Source: Gammaproteobacteria bacterium (GTDB taxonomy: Bacteria; Pseudomonadota; Gammaproteobacteria; Competibacterales; Competibacteraceae). Taken from it: 64,000 nt of DNA. Below are positions 45,637 through 55,500 of the stretch, piece after piece; position 1 is the first letter of the stretch, and each line of letters opens with the position of its first letter. The stretch spans positions 62,001 through 126,000 of the forward strand of contig JACKNE010000008.1 of assembly GCA_024235035.1 (NCBI GenBank), written 5' to 3'. Made by a program: the position numbers and the translations under genes. The notes beneath the pieces are model-generated. The model made no database searches. It worked only from the letters and a program-made list of their open reading frames with translations, and was not told the origin of the DNA.

Positions 45637-45754
45637 ACTTAGGGCCTGTCCATAAATAACTGAACAACATTCATCAGCGGTCGATGACACAATGCGTGTC
45701 CCACCATAGTTGACCATTATGGCTTGCTTCACTGGCTTTTGGACAGGTACTTAG
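45637..45754. mobile_element. MITE-like element, 106 bp plus a 6-bp direct repeat
   Basis: ACTTAG occurs at 45637-45642 and again at 45749-45754, flanking a 106-bp segment (45643-45748). Its ends are GGCCTGTCCATAAA and, reading inward from the right, ACCTGTCCAAAAG, which match at 10 of 12 positions. This is the structure of a miniature inverted-repeat element with target duplication. It carries no gene and sits upstream of the Mth938-like gene. Confidence 0.5.
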
Positions 45755-45800
45755 AACGAGGCTCCCTGGTCTCTTCTCCGAAGTGCAAAAGGATTTTTTC

Positions 45801-46181
45801 ATGCGTTTTAGCCTTGATACCGACACGAGCAAACATTTCATCAAAAGCTATGGCCCAGGCTGGATCAATGTCAACGAGCAACAAATCCGTCGCAGTGTGG
45901 TTGTCACTCCTGAACGGTTGATAACCGACTGGCCACCACAAACTTTTACTGATCTGGAAGGTCAGCATTTCGAAACGATCATGGCGTTGGAACCGGAGAT
46001 TGTGTTACTAGGCACTGGCGATCACCAACGATTTCCACATCCGAGACTGATCCAGGCGTTGCTGACGCAAGGGGTAGGTGTGGAAATCATGGATACCGCT
46101 GCTGCCTGCCGGACCTATAACATCATTATGTTGGAGGACCGTCAGGTCGCAGCGGCATTGCTGATGATCGCCGCCGATTAG
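45801..46181 (+). CDS. Mth938-like domain protein (NDUFAF3-related)
   Basis: 126 residues from the ATG at 45801, with AAGGA about 8 bases upstream. Features of the family (DUF498): IKSYGPGWINVNEQQIRRSVVVTPERLITDWPP, MALEPEIVLLGTGDHQRFPHPRLIQALLTQGVGVEIMDTAAACRTYNIIMLEDRQVAAALLM. In mitochondria the relative NDUFAF3 helps to assemble complex I; the bacterial role is not established. It faces rpoS tail to tail. Confidence 0.85.
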   Translation: MRFSLDTDTSKHFIKSYGPGWINVNEQQIRRSVVVTPERLITDWPPQTFTDLEGQHFETIMALEPEIVLLGTGDHQRFPHPRLIQALLTQGVGVEIMDTAAACRTYNIIMLEDRQVAAALLMIAAD

Positions 46182-46231
46182 CCATCTTCGTCTCCATTCC
46201 TGCTTTTGGCAGCAATGGAGACAGCAGCCAT

Positions 46232-47260
46232 TTATAGGAAATCCTGGGAAAACCCTTCACCTTCCAGAATCTTGCGTAGTCGGCGCAGGGCATCAATCTG
46301 GATTTGCCTCACCCGTTCACGAGTCACGCCGATTTCGTTGCCGACCTGTTCCAGAGTCGCTTTTTCCTGGCCACAGAGCCCGAACCGCCGTTTCACTACC
46401 GTTCGCTGCTTATCATTCAACTGATCAAGCCAGAATTCCAATTTTTCATTTAGATCAGCATCTTGCAGCAACTGCAAAGGATCAGTGTTGTTGTCATCGG
46501 GGATAGCATCCAGTAGCGAACGGTCTTCATCCTTGCCGATCGGGGTATCCACCGAGGCGACTCGTTCGTTGAGTTGCAACATCCGTTTCACTTCCGCTAC
46601 CGACTTACCCATCGCTTGAGCAATTTCCTCAGTGCCGGGTTCGTGGTCCAAGGTTTGCGTCAGCTGACGTGTAGTACGTAGATAGCCATTGATCTCCTTA
46701 ATGATATGAATCGGCAAGCGGATGGTGCGCGTCTGGTTCATCAGTGCTCGTTCGATGGTCTGCCGAATCCACCAAGTCGCGTAGGTCGAGAACCGGAAGC
46801 CACGCTCGGGATCGAATTTCTCGACAGCATGAATCAGCCCTAGATTGCCCTCCTCGATCAGATCGAGCAGGCTGAGGCCTCGGTTCATATAGCGGCGGGC
46901 AATCTTAACCACCAGACGCAGATTGCTCTCGACCATGCGATTGCGGGCGGCGGCGTCACCTTGAATGACTAGGCGCGCGAAATAGACTTCTTCCTGAGCA
47001 GTTAGCAATGGAGAAAAGCCGATCTCACTCAAATACATACGAGTTGCATCCAGCTCTTCCAGGGTGACTTCCCGGGGAGCGGTTGCGGCAGGAGATGACC
47101 AAGTAGGATCCGCAACCTCCTGCAATGCTTCCCCCCTAACGACGATCTCGTCGTCTTCATTCTCTTCCAGCTTGTCCTCGTCCAACAGGGAATCTTCCAT
47201 GATCAGTTCGTCGTCACATACGACCGCTTCTTCCAGACAGGCACTGATCCGTCGGGACAT
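46232..47260 (-). CDS. rpoS: RNA polymerase sigma factor RpoS
   Basis: 342 residues from the ATG at 47258-47260, which has AGGAGG 7 bases upstream; the upstream ATG (47276-47278) overlaps that site. Regions 1.2 to 4: TRMYLSEIGFSPLLTAQEEVYFARLV, MVESNLRLVVKIARRYMNRGLSLLDLIEEGNLGLIHAVEKFDPERGFRFSTYATWWIRQTIERALMNQ, and a region 4 HTH in TLEQVGNEIGVTRERVRQIQIDALRRLRKIL. It is the general-stress sigma factor. surE lies upstream with 275 bp between them and no pcm or nlpD in between. Confidence 0.95.
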   Translation of the reverse strand: MSRRISACLEEAVVCDDELIMEDSLLDEDKLEENEDDEIVVRGEALQEVADPTWSSPAATAPREVTLEELDATRMYLSEIGFSPLLTAQEEVYFARLVIQGDAAARNRMVESNLRLVVKIARRYMNRGLSLLDLIEEGNLGLIHAVEKFDPERGFRFSTYATWWIRQTIERALMNQTRTIRLPIHIIKEINGYLRTTRQLTQTLDHEPGTEEIAQAMGKSVAEVKRMLQLNERVASVDTPIGKDEDRSLLDAIPDDNNTDPLQLLQDADLNEKLEFWLDQLNDKQRTVVKRRFGLCGQEKATLEQVGNEIGVTRERVRQIQIDALRRLRKILEGEGFSQDFL

Positions 47261-47535
47261 CGATAACCTCCTCGACATGCTTCGCTTGGTGGAACTTCAC
47301 TGTTGACGCTGGGATCTGAATCGAGTCAGCAGCGTCTTTGTTTATTGTTCTATCGAGCATTGGCACCTTACCTCACCGCTTTCACAAGTAATGAAGCAAG
47401 CGCCGCTGTTCATTTTCTGTTCGCGCCTAAAAATGGCGGTTGATTGTCTTCCTTGCTCCGCACTAAAAAGGCCCAAACAATAATAAGCTTTTCAAAAGCA
47501 CCACGTCTACCAGTAGCATGTAAATATTTTGAGCG

Positions 47536-48309
47536 TCATCGTCCAGGAGGAGCACTTTGAGAAGATTTTTCGCTTAGCCATTGATGCAAAGCATCAATGG
47601 CGCCATGACGAGTCAAGTCGACTTGCAAAGGGGTAATTGAAACATAGCCTGCGCGAATGGCATAGAAATCAGTGCCGGGACCAGCCTGCTGTTCAGGGCC
47701 AGCTGGGCCTATCCAATAGATAGGCCGGCCGCGCGGATCGATGCTTTTGATGACCGGCTCGGACTTATGGCGATAACCCAGGCAAGTTGCCTGGAAGCCA
47801 GCCAACTGCTCCCAAGGGCGATCAGGAACATTGACATTCAGAATGGTATCGGGTGGCAACGATCGCTCCTGCAATCGCTTGACCAGCCAGATCGCCACGC
47901 GGGCGGCAGTCGAAAAGTACTGGGGTTGGAACGAAGCTTGTGAGATGGCGAGCGCTGGCAGACCTAGAAAGCGACCTTCCATCGCTGCCGCCACTGTGCC
48001 AGAGTAGATGACATCGTCACCCAGATTAGGGCCGTTGTTGATGCCGGAAATCACCATATCGGGTTCTCGCTCCAACAACCCGGTGATGGCGACATGGATA
48101 CAGTCAGTCGGCGTACCCTCGACACTGTAGAATCCGTTGTCATGGTGGGTAACGTAAAGGGGATTCTTAAGGCTCAGAGAGTTACTGGCACCGCTGCGAT
48201 CGCGGTCGGGAGCGACCACGACAATCTCTGCCAATTCGCGTAGAGCAGCTGCCAAGCAGAGCAGGCCAGGCGCCTGGTAACCATCATCGTTACTGATCAA
48301 AATCAGCAT
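47536..48309 (-). CDS. surE: 5'/3'-nucleotidase SurE
   Basis: 257 residues. Features: LISNDDGYQAPGL (metal-binding DD), DRDRSGASNSLS, VVISGINNGPNLGDDVIYSGTVAAAMEGRFLG and INVNVPDRP. It removes phosphate from nucleotides and short polyphosphate. In many bacteria it precedes pcm, nlpD and rpoS; here the middle genes are missing. Confidence 0.95.
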   Translation of the reverse strand: MLILISNDDGYQAPGLLCLAAALRELAEIVVVAPDRDRSGASNSLSLKNPLYVTHHDNGFYSVEGTPTDCIHVAITGLLEREPDMVISGINNGPNLGDDVIYSGTVAAAMEGRFLGLPALAISQASFQPQYFSTAARVAIWLVKRLQERSLPPDTILNVNVPDRPWEQLAGFQATCLGYRHKSEPVIKSIDPRGRPIYWIGPAGPEQQAGPGTDFYAIRAGYVSITPLQVDLTRHGAIDALHQWLSEKSSQSAPPGR

Positions 48310-48462
48310 ATCAACACATATCCTTTTGATCTACAGATGATTTAATAATCAAGTTTTAGCGGTCGCCGCATGACAACCACCTGACCGTGGCTGATTTATC
48401 TCCACCTCACATCGACTACATTGGCCGATGATACGCGCCGGTAGCAAGAAAAAAACACCAGC

Positions 48463-48483
48463 GATAAACTGAATTGGTTTATC
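48463..48483. promoter_or_regulatory. Inverted repeat upstream of the copper-protein genes
   Basis: GATAAAC, seven bases, GTTTATC: a 7-bp perfect inverted repeat ending 42 bases before the PCu(A)C ATG. Possible operator or leader hairpin; the regulator is not known. Confidence 0.35.
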
Positions 48484-48524
48484 TTGCTTGAGTATCTTTA
48501 CAAACAACCATACAGGGCTGATCG

Positions 48525-49010
48525 ATGAAAACGGCAATGCGCGGGTTACTACTGGTTTTGTGCTGCATTTCGGGAATGTCCGCTCTGGCCACCGAACCAG
48601 AAACCATCCAAGTCACGGAATCTTGGGCGCGGGAAAGTCCTCCGACGGTAACCAACGGTGCTGTCTACATGACGTTGACCAACACAGGGTCAAAAAATGA
48701 CCGTTTGCTGGCAGGCGCTGGCGAGATAGCGGAAGCCATTGAGCTGCATACTCATATTATGGAGAACCATGTTGCCAAAATGCGTCAGGTGACATCGATT
48801 GAGATTGATGCCGGAAAACCTACCCTACTGCAACCGGGCGGTCTACATATCATGTTGATTGGACTAAAAAATCCATTGACGGTAGGCCAAACATTTCCGC
48901 TGACTCTGCGTTTCGAAAAGGCAGGTGAAATTGTCACCCAGGTCACGGTGCGTGGCAAGGATGCTGAAATCGCTCCCGGCGACAGTCACGCTCACCACCA
49001 TCATGATTAG
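48525..49010 (+). CDS. Periplasmic copper chaperone, PCu(A)C family
   Basis: 161 residues with a signal peptide (MRGLLLVLCCISGMSALA). The copper-binding Met/His set is visible as ELHTHIMENHVAKMRQV and LQPGGLHIMLIGL, and there is a His-rich tail (SHAHHHHD). It carries Cu(I) to cytochrome oxidase, often together with SCO proteins. The next gene is exactly such a SCO protein, 6 bases later. Confidence 0.92.
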   Translation: MKTAMRGLLLVLCCISGMSALATEPETIQVTESWARESPPTVTNGAVYMTLTNTGSKNDRLLAGAGEIAEAIELHTHIMENHVAKMRQVTSIEIDAGKPTLLQPGGLHIMLIGLKNPLTVGQTFPLTLRFEKAGEIVTQVTVRGKDAEIAPGDSHAHHHHD

Positions 49011-49016
49011 CGCCTG

Positions 49017-49700
49017 ATGATGAAACCTCGCTCCGATCCAGATCACCCAAACTTTTTCGCCGGATTCGGCGCTCCACGCGGAAGGATGCTGTTGATACTG
49101 GCAGCCGGGATATCGGCTTTCAGCCTGGGTTTATGGTTAAACACCGGGTTGATTTCTGATCGTGTCAAACCGCCGACGATTGCCGGTATCTTCCTGGCGC
49201 CCCCCAAGCCGATTGAGGATTTCACGCTCATCGATCAGAATGAGCAGCCATTCAACAAGGAGCGCTGGCGCGGTCGGTGGACTTTTCTCTACTTCGGCTA
49301 CACATTCTGCCCTGACGTTTGCCCATTGACGCTGTTGGAGCTGAACAAGATGCAGAAGATCCTGGCGCAGGAGAACCTCGATAAGAACAATGCCTATCTG
49401 TTCATTTCCATTGACCCGAATCGGGACACACCCGAACGTCTAGGAAAATACGCAGCTTACTTCAACCCCCGGTTTCAGGGCGCTACCGGAACATCGGAAC
49501 AGTTGGCTGGATTAGCTCGACAGTTTGGCGTTTACTACAAAGTTCCCGACACTCCGGAAGGAAACTACACGGTCGATCATTCATCCACAGTGGTGTTGAT
49601 CGATCCACAGGTTCGATTACGCGCGATCTTCACCCAAGACAACCCGAAGATCATGGCCGCGGATTTTCGGAAGATTCTTGAATATACTGCAACCGACTGA
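49017..49700 (+). CDS. SCO1/SenC-family copper protein
   Basis: 227 residues. An N-terminal membrane anchor (ILAAGISAFSLGLWL) and a thioredoxin-like fold with FLYFGYTFCPDVCPLTLLELNKMQKIL (CxxxC) and the copper histidine in VDHSSTVVLIDP. It assembles the Cu(A) centre of cytochrome c oxidase. It is coupled with the PCu(A)C chaperone upstream. Confidence 0.92.
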   Translation: MMKPRSDPDHPNFFAGFGAPRGRMLLILAAGISAFSLGLWLNTGLISDRVKPPTIAGIFLAPPKPIEDFTLIDQNEQPFNKERWRGRWTFLYFGYTFCPDVCPLTLLELNKMQKILAQENLDKNNAYLFISIDPNRDTPERLGKYAAYFNPRFQGATGTSEQLAGLARQFGVYYKVPDTPEGNYTVDHSSTVVLIDPQVRLRAIFTQDNPKIMAADFRKILEYTATD

Positions 49701-49730
49701 CGATATGGTCGAATAAAGTTCGATTGGGCT

Positions 49731-50468
49731 TCAGACGTGTTCGTGCAAACCACACTCACGTTTGAGGCCAAAGAAACGGGTATCCTCTGGGTTCATGCCA
49801 TCCACCAACCGGCGAGTCGTATGCACGTCGCCGATGGAGACATACCCCTGTTCCCAAAGCGGATGATAAGGTAAACCATGCTGGCTCAGATAGCGATAAA
49901 TGTCACGATCGGTCCAGTCGATTATCGGGTGGATCTTGCAGCGGCCGTTGCGCCATAACAATACGTCAAGATGCTGACGGCTCTTGGCTTGCTGCCGCCG
50001 CAGACCGGAAATCCAAGCTTCTGCGCCAAGATCCTGGAGCGCGCGTTGCATCGGCTCGACCTTATTCATCTGATTGTAGCGGTTGATTCCTTCCAAACCC
50101 TGTTCCCAAAGCCGACCGTAGCGGGCTTCTTGCCAAGCGGGGCTGTGTAAGGCTCGGTAAATATGAAGGTTAAGGGACAAACGCTCGACTAGCTCGTCGA
50201 TAAATCGATAGGTTTCCGGAAAAAGATAGCCGGTATCGATCAACACAACGGGGATTTCTGGCCATCGCTGGGTGACCAGATGCAAACAGACCGCCGATTG
50301 GGCGCCGAAACTGGAAGTCATTACGATCCGACTAGGGAAGCTCTCCAACGCCCATGCCACTCGCTGCTCAGCAGGCACGGCTTCCAATTCACGATTCACC
50401 GTTTCCAGATCGAACCACGGCTGATCGACATGCTGTCGGAAAAGAGTCTGCGCCTGTGCCGGATTCAT
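49731..50468 (-). CDS. cysH: Phosphoadenylyl-sulfate reductase
   Basis: 245 residues. The PP-loop-like core shows SRIVMTSSFGAQSAVCLHLV and VLIDTGYLFPETYRF, with RRQQAKSRQHLD for the substrate and ECGLHEHV at the C-terminus carrying the catalytic cysteine. It lacks the CC...CxxC cysteines that hold an Fe-S cluster in adenylyl-sulfate reductases, so it should act on PAPS with thioredoxin. Other cys genes are not in the window. AAGGAA precedes the ATG by 7 bases. Confidence 0.93.
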   Translation of the reverse strand: MNPAQAQTLFRQHVDQPWFDLETVNRELEAVPAEQRVAWALESFPSRIVMTSSFGAQSAVCLHLVTQRWPEIPVVLIDTGYLFPETYRFIDELVERLSLNLHIYRALHSPAWQEARYGRLWEQGLEGINRYNQMNKVEPMQRALQDLGAEAWISGLRRQQAKSRQHLDVLLWRNGRCKIHPIIDWTDRDIYRYLSQHGLPYHPLWEQGYVSIGDVHTTRRLVDGMNPEDTRFFGLKRECGLHEHV

Positions 50469-50632
50469 CGTAGGGTTCCTTGTCGTTTTGGCGGATTGGG
50501 AAGATGATGACCTGAATGCCCGCCTGCTTCGTTGTAGAATTTAGCAAGGTGCTTATAAATCCAAAAGGAATGAATATCTATATATTTATTTCTTTTTATT
50601 ATTAAACGATCAAGTCCAACTCCTAAATTAAA

Positions 50633-52534
50633 ATGCACTACCCTGAATCCTTTGATGTGATCGTGATCGGTGGTGGCCATGCGGGCACTGAAGCCTGCAT
50701 GGCGGCGGCGCGCATGGGCCTGAACACCCTGCTGTTGACCCACACCATCGAAACCGTGGGTGCAATGAGTTGCAACCCAGCTATCGGCGGCATTGGTAAA
50801 GGCCATCTGGTCAAGGAAATTGACGCACTCGGCGGTGTCATGGCTCAAGCCGCTGACCAAGCTGGTATCCAGTTCCGCATGTTGAACAATCGCAAGGGGC
50901 CGGCGGTGCGCGCCACCCGTTGTCAAGCCGACCGGGCGCTCTATCGGTCGGCGGTACGGGCACTCATCGAGAATCAACCCCATCTGCGAGTGTTTCAGCA
51001 GGCCGCCTCCGATCTGATCATCGAGGGTGAGCGCATCACCGGAATCACCACTCAGACCGGTATGCGCTTCACCGCCGGAGCAGTCGTATTGACGGCGGGT
51101 ACCTTCCTGGCCGGGCGCATTCATGTCGGGCTGACGAATTACGAAGGCGGTCGAGCTGGCGATCCGCCTGCCAACGCGTTGGCGGCGCGGTTGCGGGAGC
51201 TACCCCTACAAGTAGGTCGGCTCAAGACCGGTACCCCACCCCGCCTGGATGGACGTAGCATCGATTTCGCTCAGCTGACCGAACAGCCCGGCGATGAACC
51301 TTGCCCGGTGTTCTCCTACCTAGGAGCGATCGATGAACACCCACAGCAGGTATCCTGTTGGATCACGCATACCAACGAACGCACCCACGACATCATTCGT
51401 AGCGGTCTGGACCGCTCGCCGATGTATACCGGCGTGATCGAAGGCGTTGGTCCGCGCTATTGCCCATCGATCGAGGACAAGATCCACCGTTTCGCCGGTA
51501 AAAATGCCCATCAGATTTTCCTGGAACCGGAAGGCTTGCAGACCCACGAGTTCTATCCCAATGGCATCTCTACCAGCCTGCCGTTCGACATTCAATATCA
51601 ACTGGTGCGTTCGATGAAGGGCTTGGAGAACACACATATCACCCGGCCTGGCTATGCGATCGAATACGATTTTTTCGACCCGCGCGATCTCGACTACTCG
51701 TTACAAACCCGACTCATCCAAGGCCTGTTCTTCGCCGGACAGATCAATGGCACGACTGGTTATGAAGAAGCCGCCGCACAGGGACTGCTGGCTGGGGTCA
51801 ATGCTGGACGATACGTTCGCGGCGAAACACCATGGTGGCCAAACCGTGACGAGGCCTATCTCGGGGTTCTGATCGATGATCTGATCACCCAAGGCGCTGC
51901 CGAACCCTATCGGATGTTCACCAGCCGCGCCGAACACCGCTTATTGCTACGCGAAGACAATGCCGATCTGCGTCTGACTGAAATCGGTCGCCGGCTGGGG
52001 CTGGTGAATGATAAACGCTGGCAGGTGTTCGAGACCAAGCGCGAAGCGATCGAGCAAGAAAATCAGCGATTGCGCGCGTTGTGGGTGCGTCCTCTCCAAC
52101 TCGCCGAAGACGATGCGCAACGGGTTCTCCAAGGTCCGCTGGCGCGAGAGAGTCGCATCACCGAATTGCTGCGCCGACCTGAGGTCAGTTACGCCGGATT
52201 GATGAGCCTACCCGGTATCGGTCCCGGGGTCGCCGATCATCAGGTCGCAGAGCAAGTAGAAATTCAAGCCAAATATGCAGGCTATATCGAGCGGCAGCGC
52301 GAAGAAATCGAACGACAGCGTCGTCATGAGGAACTGGCGCTGCCAGCCGACTTGGATTATGCCGGGGTGCAGGGTCTTTCGCGGGAAGCACGCGAGAAGC
52401 TGGACCGCCATCGACCTCGGACTCTAGGTCAGGCTAGCCGCGTTCCCGGGGTGACTCCCGCCACGATTTCCCTGCTGCTGATTCATCTCAAACAGCGACG
52501 GGTGAGCCGGAAAGAGGTTTCTTCCCGCGTATAG
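50633..52534 (+). CDS. mnmG: tRNA uridine-5-carboxymethylaminomethyl modification enzyme MnmG
   Basis: 633 residues. FAD-binding VIVIGGGHAGTEACMAAARMG, SCNPAIGGIGKGHLVKEIDALGG, the LKTGTPPRLDGRSIDF segment, and GLFFAGQINGTTGYEEAAAQGLLAGVNA are family signatures; the C-terminal part has PGIGPGV... and HRPRTLGQASRVPGVTPATISLLLIHL. With MnmE it modifies uridine 34 in tRNAs. It is convergent with the PrsT gene with only 43 bases between them. Confidence 0.96.
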   Translation: MHYPESFDVIVIGGGHAGTEACMAAARMGLNTLLLTHTIETVGAMSCNPAIGGIGKGHLVKEIDALGGVMAQAADQAGIQFRMLNNRKGPAVRATRCQADRALYRSAVRALIENQPHLRVFQQAASDLIIEGERITGITTQTGMRFTAGAVVLTAGTFLAGRIHVGLTNYEGGRAGDPPANALAARLRELPLQVGRLKTGTPPRLDGRSIDFAQLTEQPGDEPCPVFSYLGAIDEHPQQVSCWITHTNERTHDIIRSGLDRSPMYTGVIEGVGPRYCPSIEDKIHRFAGKNAHQIFLEPEGLQTHEFYPNGISTSLPFDIQYQLVRSMKGLENTHITRPGYAIEYDFFDPRDLDYSLQTRLIQGLFFAGQINGTTGYEEAAAQGLLAGVNAGRYVRGETPWWPNRDEAYLGVLIDDLITQGAAEPYRMFTSRAEHRLLLREDNADLRLTEIGRRLGLVNDKRWQVFETKREAIEQENQRLRALWVRPLQLAEDDAQRVLQGPLARESRITELLRRPEVSYAGLMSLPGIGPGVADHQVAEQVEIQAKYAGYIERQREEIERQRRHEELALPADLDYAGVQGLSREAREKLDRHRPRTLGQASRVPGVTPATISLLLIHLKQRRVSRKEVSSRV

Positions 52535-52577
52535 ATTCCGGTTGGATTACCAAAAGACGGCAACCCAACCGATTTCG

Positions 52578-55500
52578 CTAATGACCTGCTTCCTGCTCTC
52601 CAAGATTTTCCAGCAGCTGGCGGGCCTCTTCCTGTTCTGGGAAGGCGGAAACACCCGCCAGCTTTTTCAGCTCCTGCCGAGCAGCGTCCTTACGTCCCAA
52701 CTTGGCGTAGGCGGCCGCCAGATGATAGCGAATCGAGGGCTGGTCAGGCAGCTTGCTTGCCGCTGCTTGTAAAAACTCCAAGCCCCGTAGCGCTTCGTCG
52801 CGCTGCACCAAGATCCAGCCCAGGGTATCCGCTATTTCCGGATTATCAGGCGCTTTGTCATGCGCACGCTCGGCGTAGCGTAGGGCGCGCGCGTCGCCGG
52901 TTTCATAGTAGTACCAGGCTAGATTGTTCAGGACCACGGCATTGTCCGGCAAGCGCTCGGCCAGTTGCTCATACTCGGCGATGGTCTCGGTCTTACGGTT
53001 CGCTACCTGTAGATACATCGCGTATTGCAGTCGTGCTCGATTATCCTTCGGTTCGCTGGTCAGCCATTGCCGCAAGGTCGCCAGTGCCGCTTCTCGATCG
53101 CCTGCTTGCCATTGAGCACTGGCCAGCCGCAGCGCCGTCTGACTGTTCGGCGTCTTGGCATACGCCGCTTGATAAGCCGCCACCGCCGGTATGAACTCCT
53201 GTTGGCGCAGATACAGATCCCCTTCCAACACATGACCGGTCACCTGGTCTGGGTACAACGTCTGAATGTTGCGGATGCCATCCAGCGCCTTATCGATTTC
53301 TTGTCCCTGCTGTTGCAGCTGGACCTTGGCGACCAAGGCCGGTAGGTAATTATTTTGAATCGTCAACGCCTTATCGAGCGATTCAATCGCTGATTTCGTA
53401 TCCTTAGCGGTATTTTGCGCCATCGCTACCAGATACCAGGGTTCCGGCGATTGCGGCGACAAGACAGCCAGCTTCTTGAAACTTGTCACTGCTTCAGCCG
53501 TCTTGCCATTATTGACCTGAGTCAGACCCAGCGCTCTCACGACCCGTGGATCATCTGGCTTTGCTGCCACCAGCGTCTCGACCACCGCCAACGCCTTAGT
53601 CTTGTCACCATGGCCCACATATTCCCGCATCAGCGCCAAACCAGCCTCGACGGAATCCGTCCGCCGGTTCCAGGCCTGCTCCAATAACCGCAGCGACTCG
53701 TCGGTACGCCCCAGCAACGCCGCCAACCGCACCAAGGCGGCAAGATTATCAGGATCACGTTCCAGAATCTGCCGATAACGCAGTTGCGCACCAGCTCGAT
53801 TACCCGCCTTGGTCTCCAGTGCAGCCAGATTCATTTGAGCGGAAACATGATCCGGTTTCAGCTTCAATGCCTGCTCAAAGGCTGCGCGCGCGGCCTCATC
53901 ATCATCGCCTTTAGCCAGATAGACCGCACCCAATAGGTTGAATGCCGCTGGTTCGTTCGGTCGTTTTTCGGTCAATTCCTTAGCGACGGCAATGGCCTTG
54001 TCAAATTCTTTTTGCTGAAGGTAGGCCTGCACCAGCAAAGTATCGGCCTGCTGTAAGCCATGATCCAACGTGACCACACCGCTATCTTCATCACCAGGTT
54101 CACGCTTGGCGAGCCGCTCATATTCGGCAATCGCTTCCTCACGTCGCCCTAGTCGTTGCAGTTCGGTCGCCAGTCGGGTGCGAACCTGTACATCATCCGG
54201 GTGCGCCGCCAACCAGTCGCGGAGCGTCTTCAACGCGGCCTCACTGTCACCGGTGACTTGTTGCGCTCCGGCTAACATGCTCACCGTCTGGCTGTCTGGG
54301 GTCTTGGCATAAGCGGCCTGGTAAGCCGCCAGAGCCTTGGTGAAATCCTTCTGCCGCACGTACAGATTGCCTTCCAGACGATAGCCGACATTCAGATTGG
54401 GAAACCGCTTCTGCAAATCTTTGGCGCCAGTCAGCGCTTCCTGGAATTTCCCCTGTTGCGCTTGCAGCTCGACCCGCGCCACCAGCGACGGCAAATAGTC
54501 GCCCTGAACAGCCAGTGCCTTGTCGATCGCTGCTGCCGCCGCCTGGAAATTCTGGGAGCGCGCCTGAGTCAGGGCGAGCAAATGCCAGGGCTCTGGCGCT
54601 TGCGGCTGCAATTCCGCTAATTTCTGGAATGCCTTGATCGCCTCATCCGGTCGACCATCCGCCAGCAATACCAGACCTAACGCCCGCTCCGCCGCGGGAT
54701 GTTCAGGATTAGCCGTCTCCAATCCGCGCGCCACATTCAATGCCTTCAGGTTCAACCCAGCCTTTTGGTACTGGCCGATCAGCGCCAGACCTGCCTCCAG
54801 GGAGGCAGGATTCTTGTCCCAGGCTTGCTCCAACCAATGCAACGCTTGCTCGGTCTGCCCGGCCTGCCCAGTCAATCCGGCCAATCGTAGTAGAGCTGTC
54901 AAATTGCCAGGTTCCTTGGCAATAACTTTTTCATACAGCGCCTGAGCGGCAGCGCGATTGCCCGCCTTCAATTCCAGCAGCGCCAGATTCAACGCCGGTG
55001 TACTGAAATCCGCATTCAGTCGCAGCGCCTGTTCAAATTCACTGCGTGCTTGCTCATCCTCGCCCTTGGCCAGATACGCTCCACCCAACAGGTTATGCGC
55101 GATCGGATCGTCCGGCTTTCTTTTCACCAGTTCAGCGGCGGCAGTGATCGCCTTGTCGTATTCCTTTTGCTGTAAGTAGGCTTGCACCAACAGCAAATCC
55201 GCCTGTAACACGTCCTGTCCCAGATCCACCAATCCTTGCAGTTCGCGAACCGCTTCGTCCGCCTTACCCTCCCCAAGCCGCGACAGCGCCAACTGCGTGC
55301 GGATATTGGTGGCATCCGGGGTAATCTGAGCGGCTTTCTGTAAATATTCCGAACCCTTGGCGTAATCATGATTTTGCAGATAAGCGCTGCCGAGCAACGC
55401 CAGCAACTGGGCATCATCTGGAGTCTGCGCCAGCGCTGGGATCAAGGTGTCGATAGCCTGGCCCGGTTTTTCGAGCTTGAGCTGGGTGGCCGCCAGCAGC

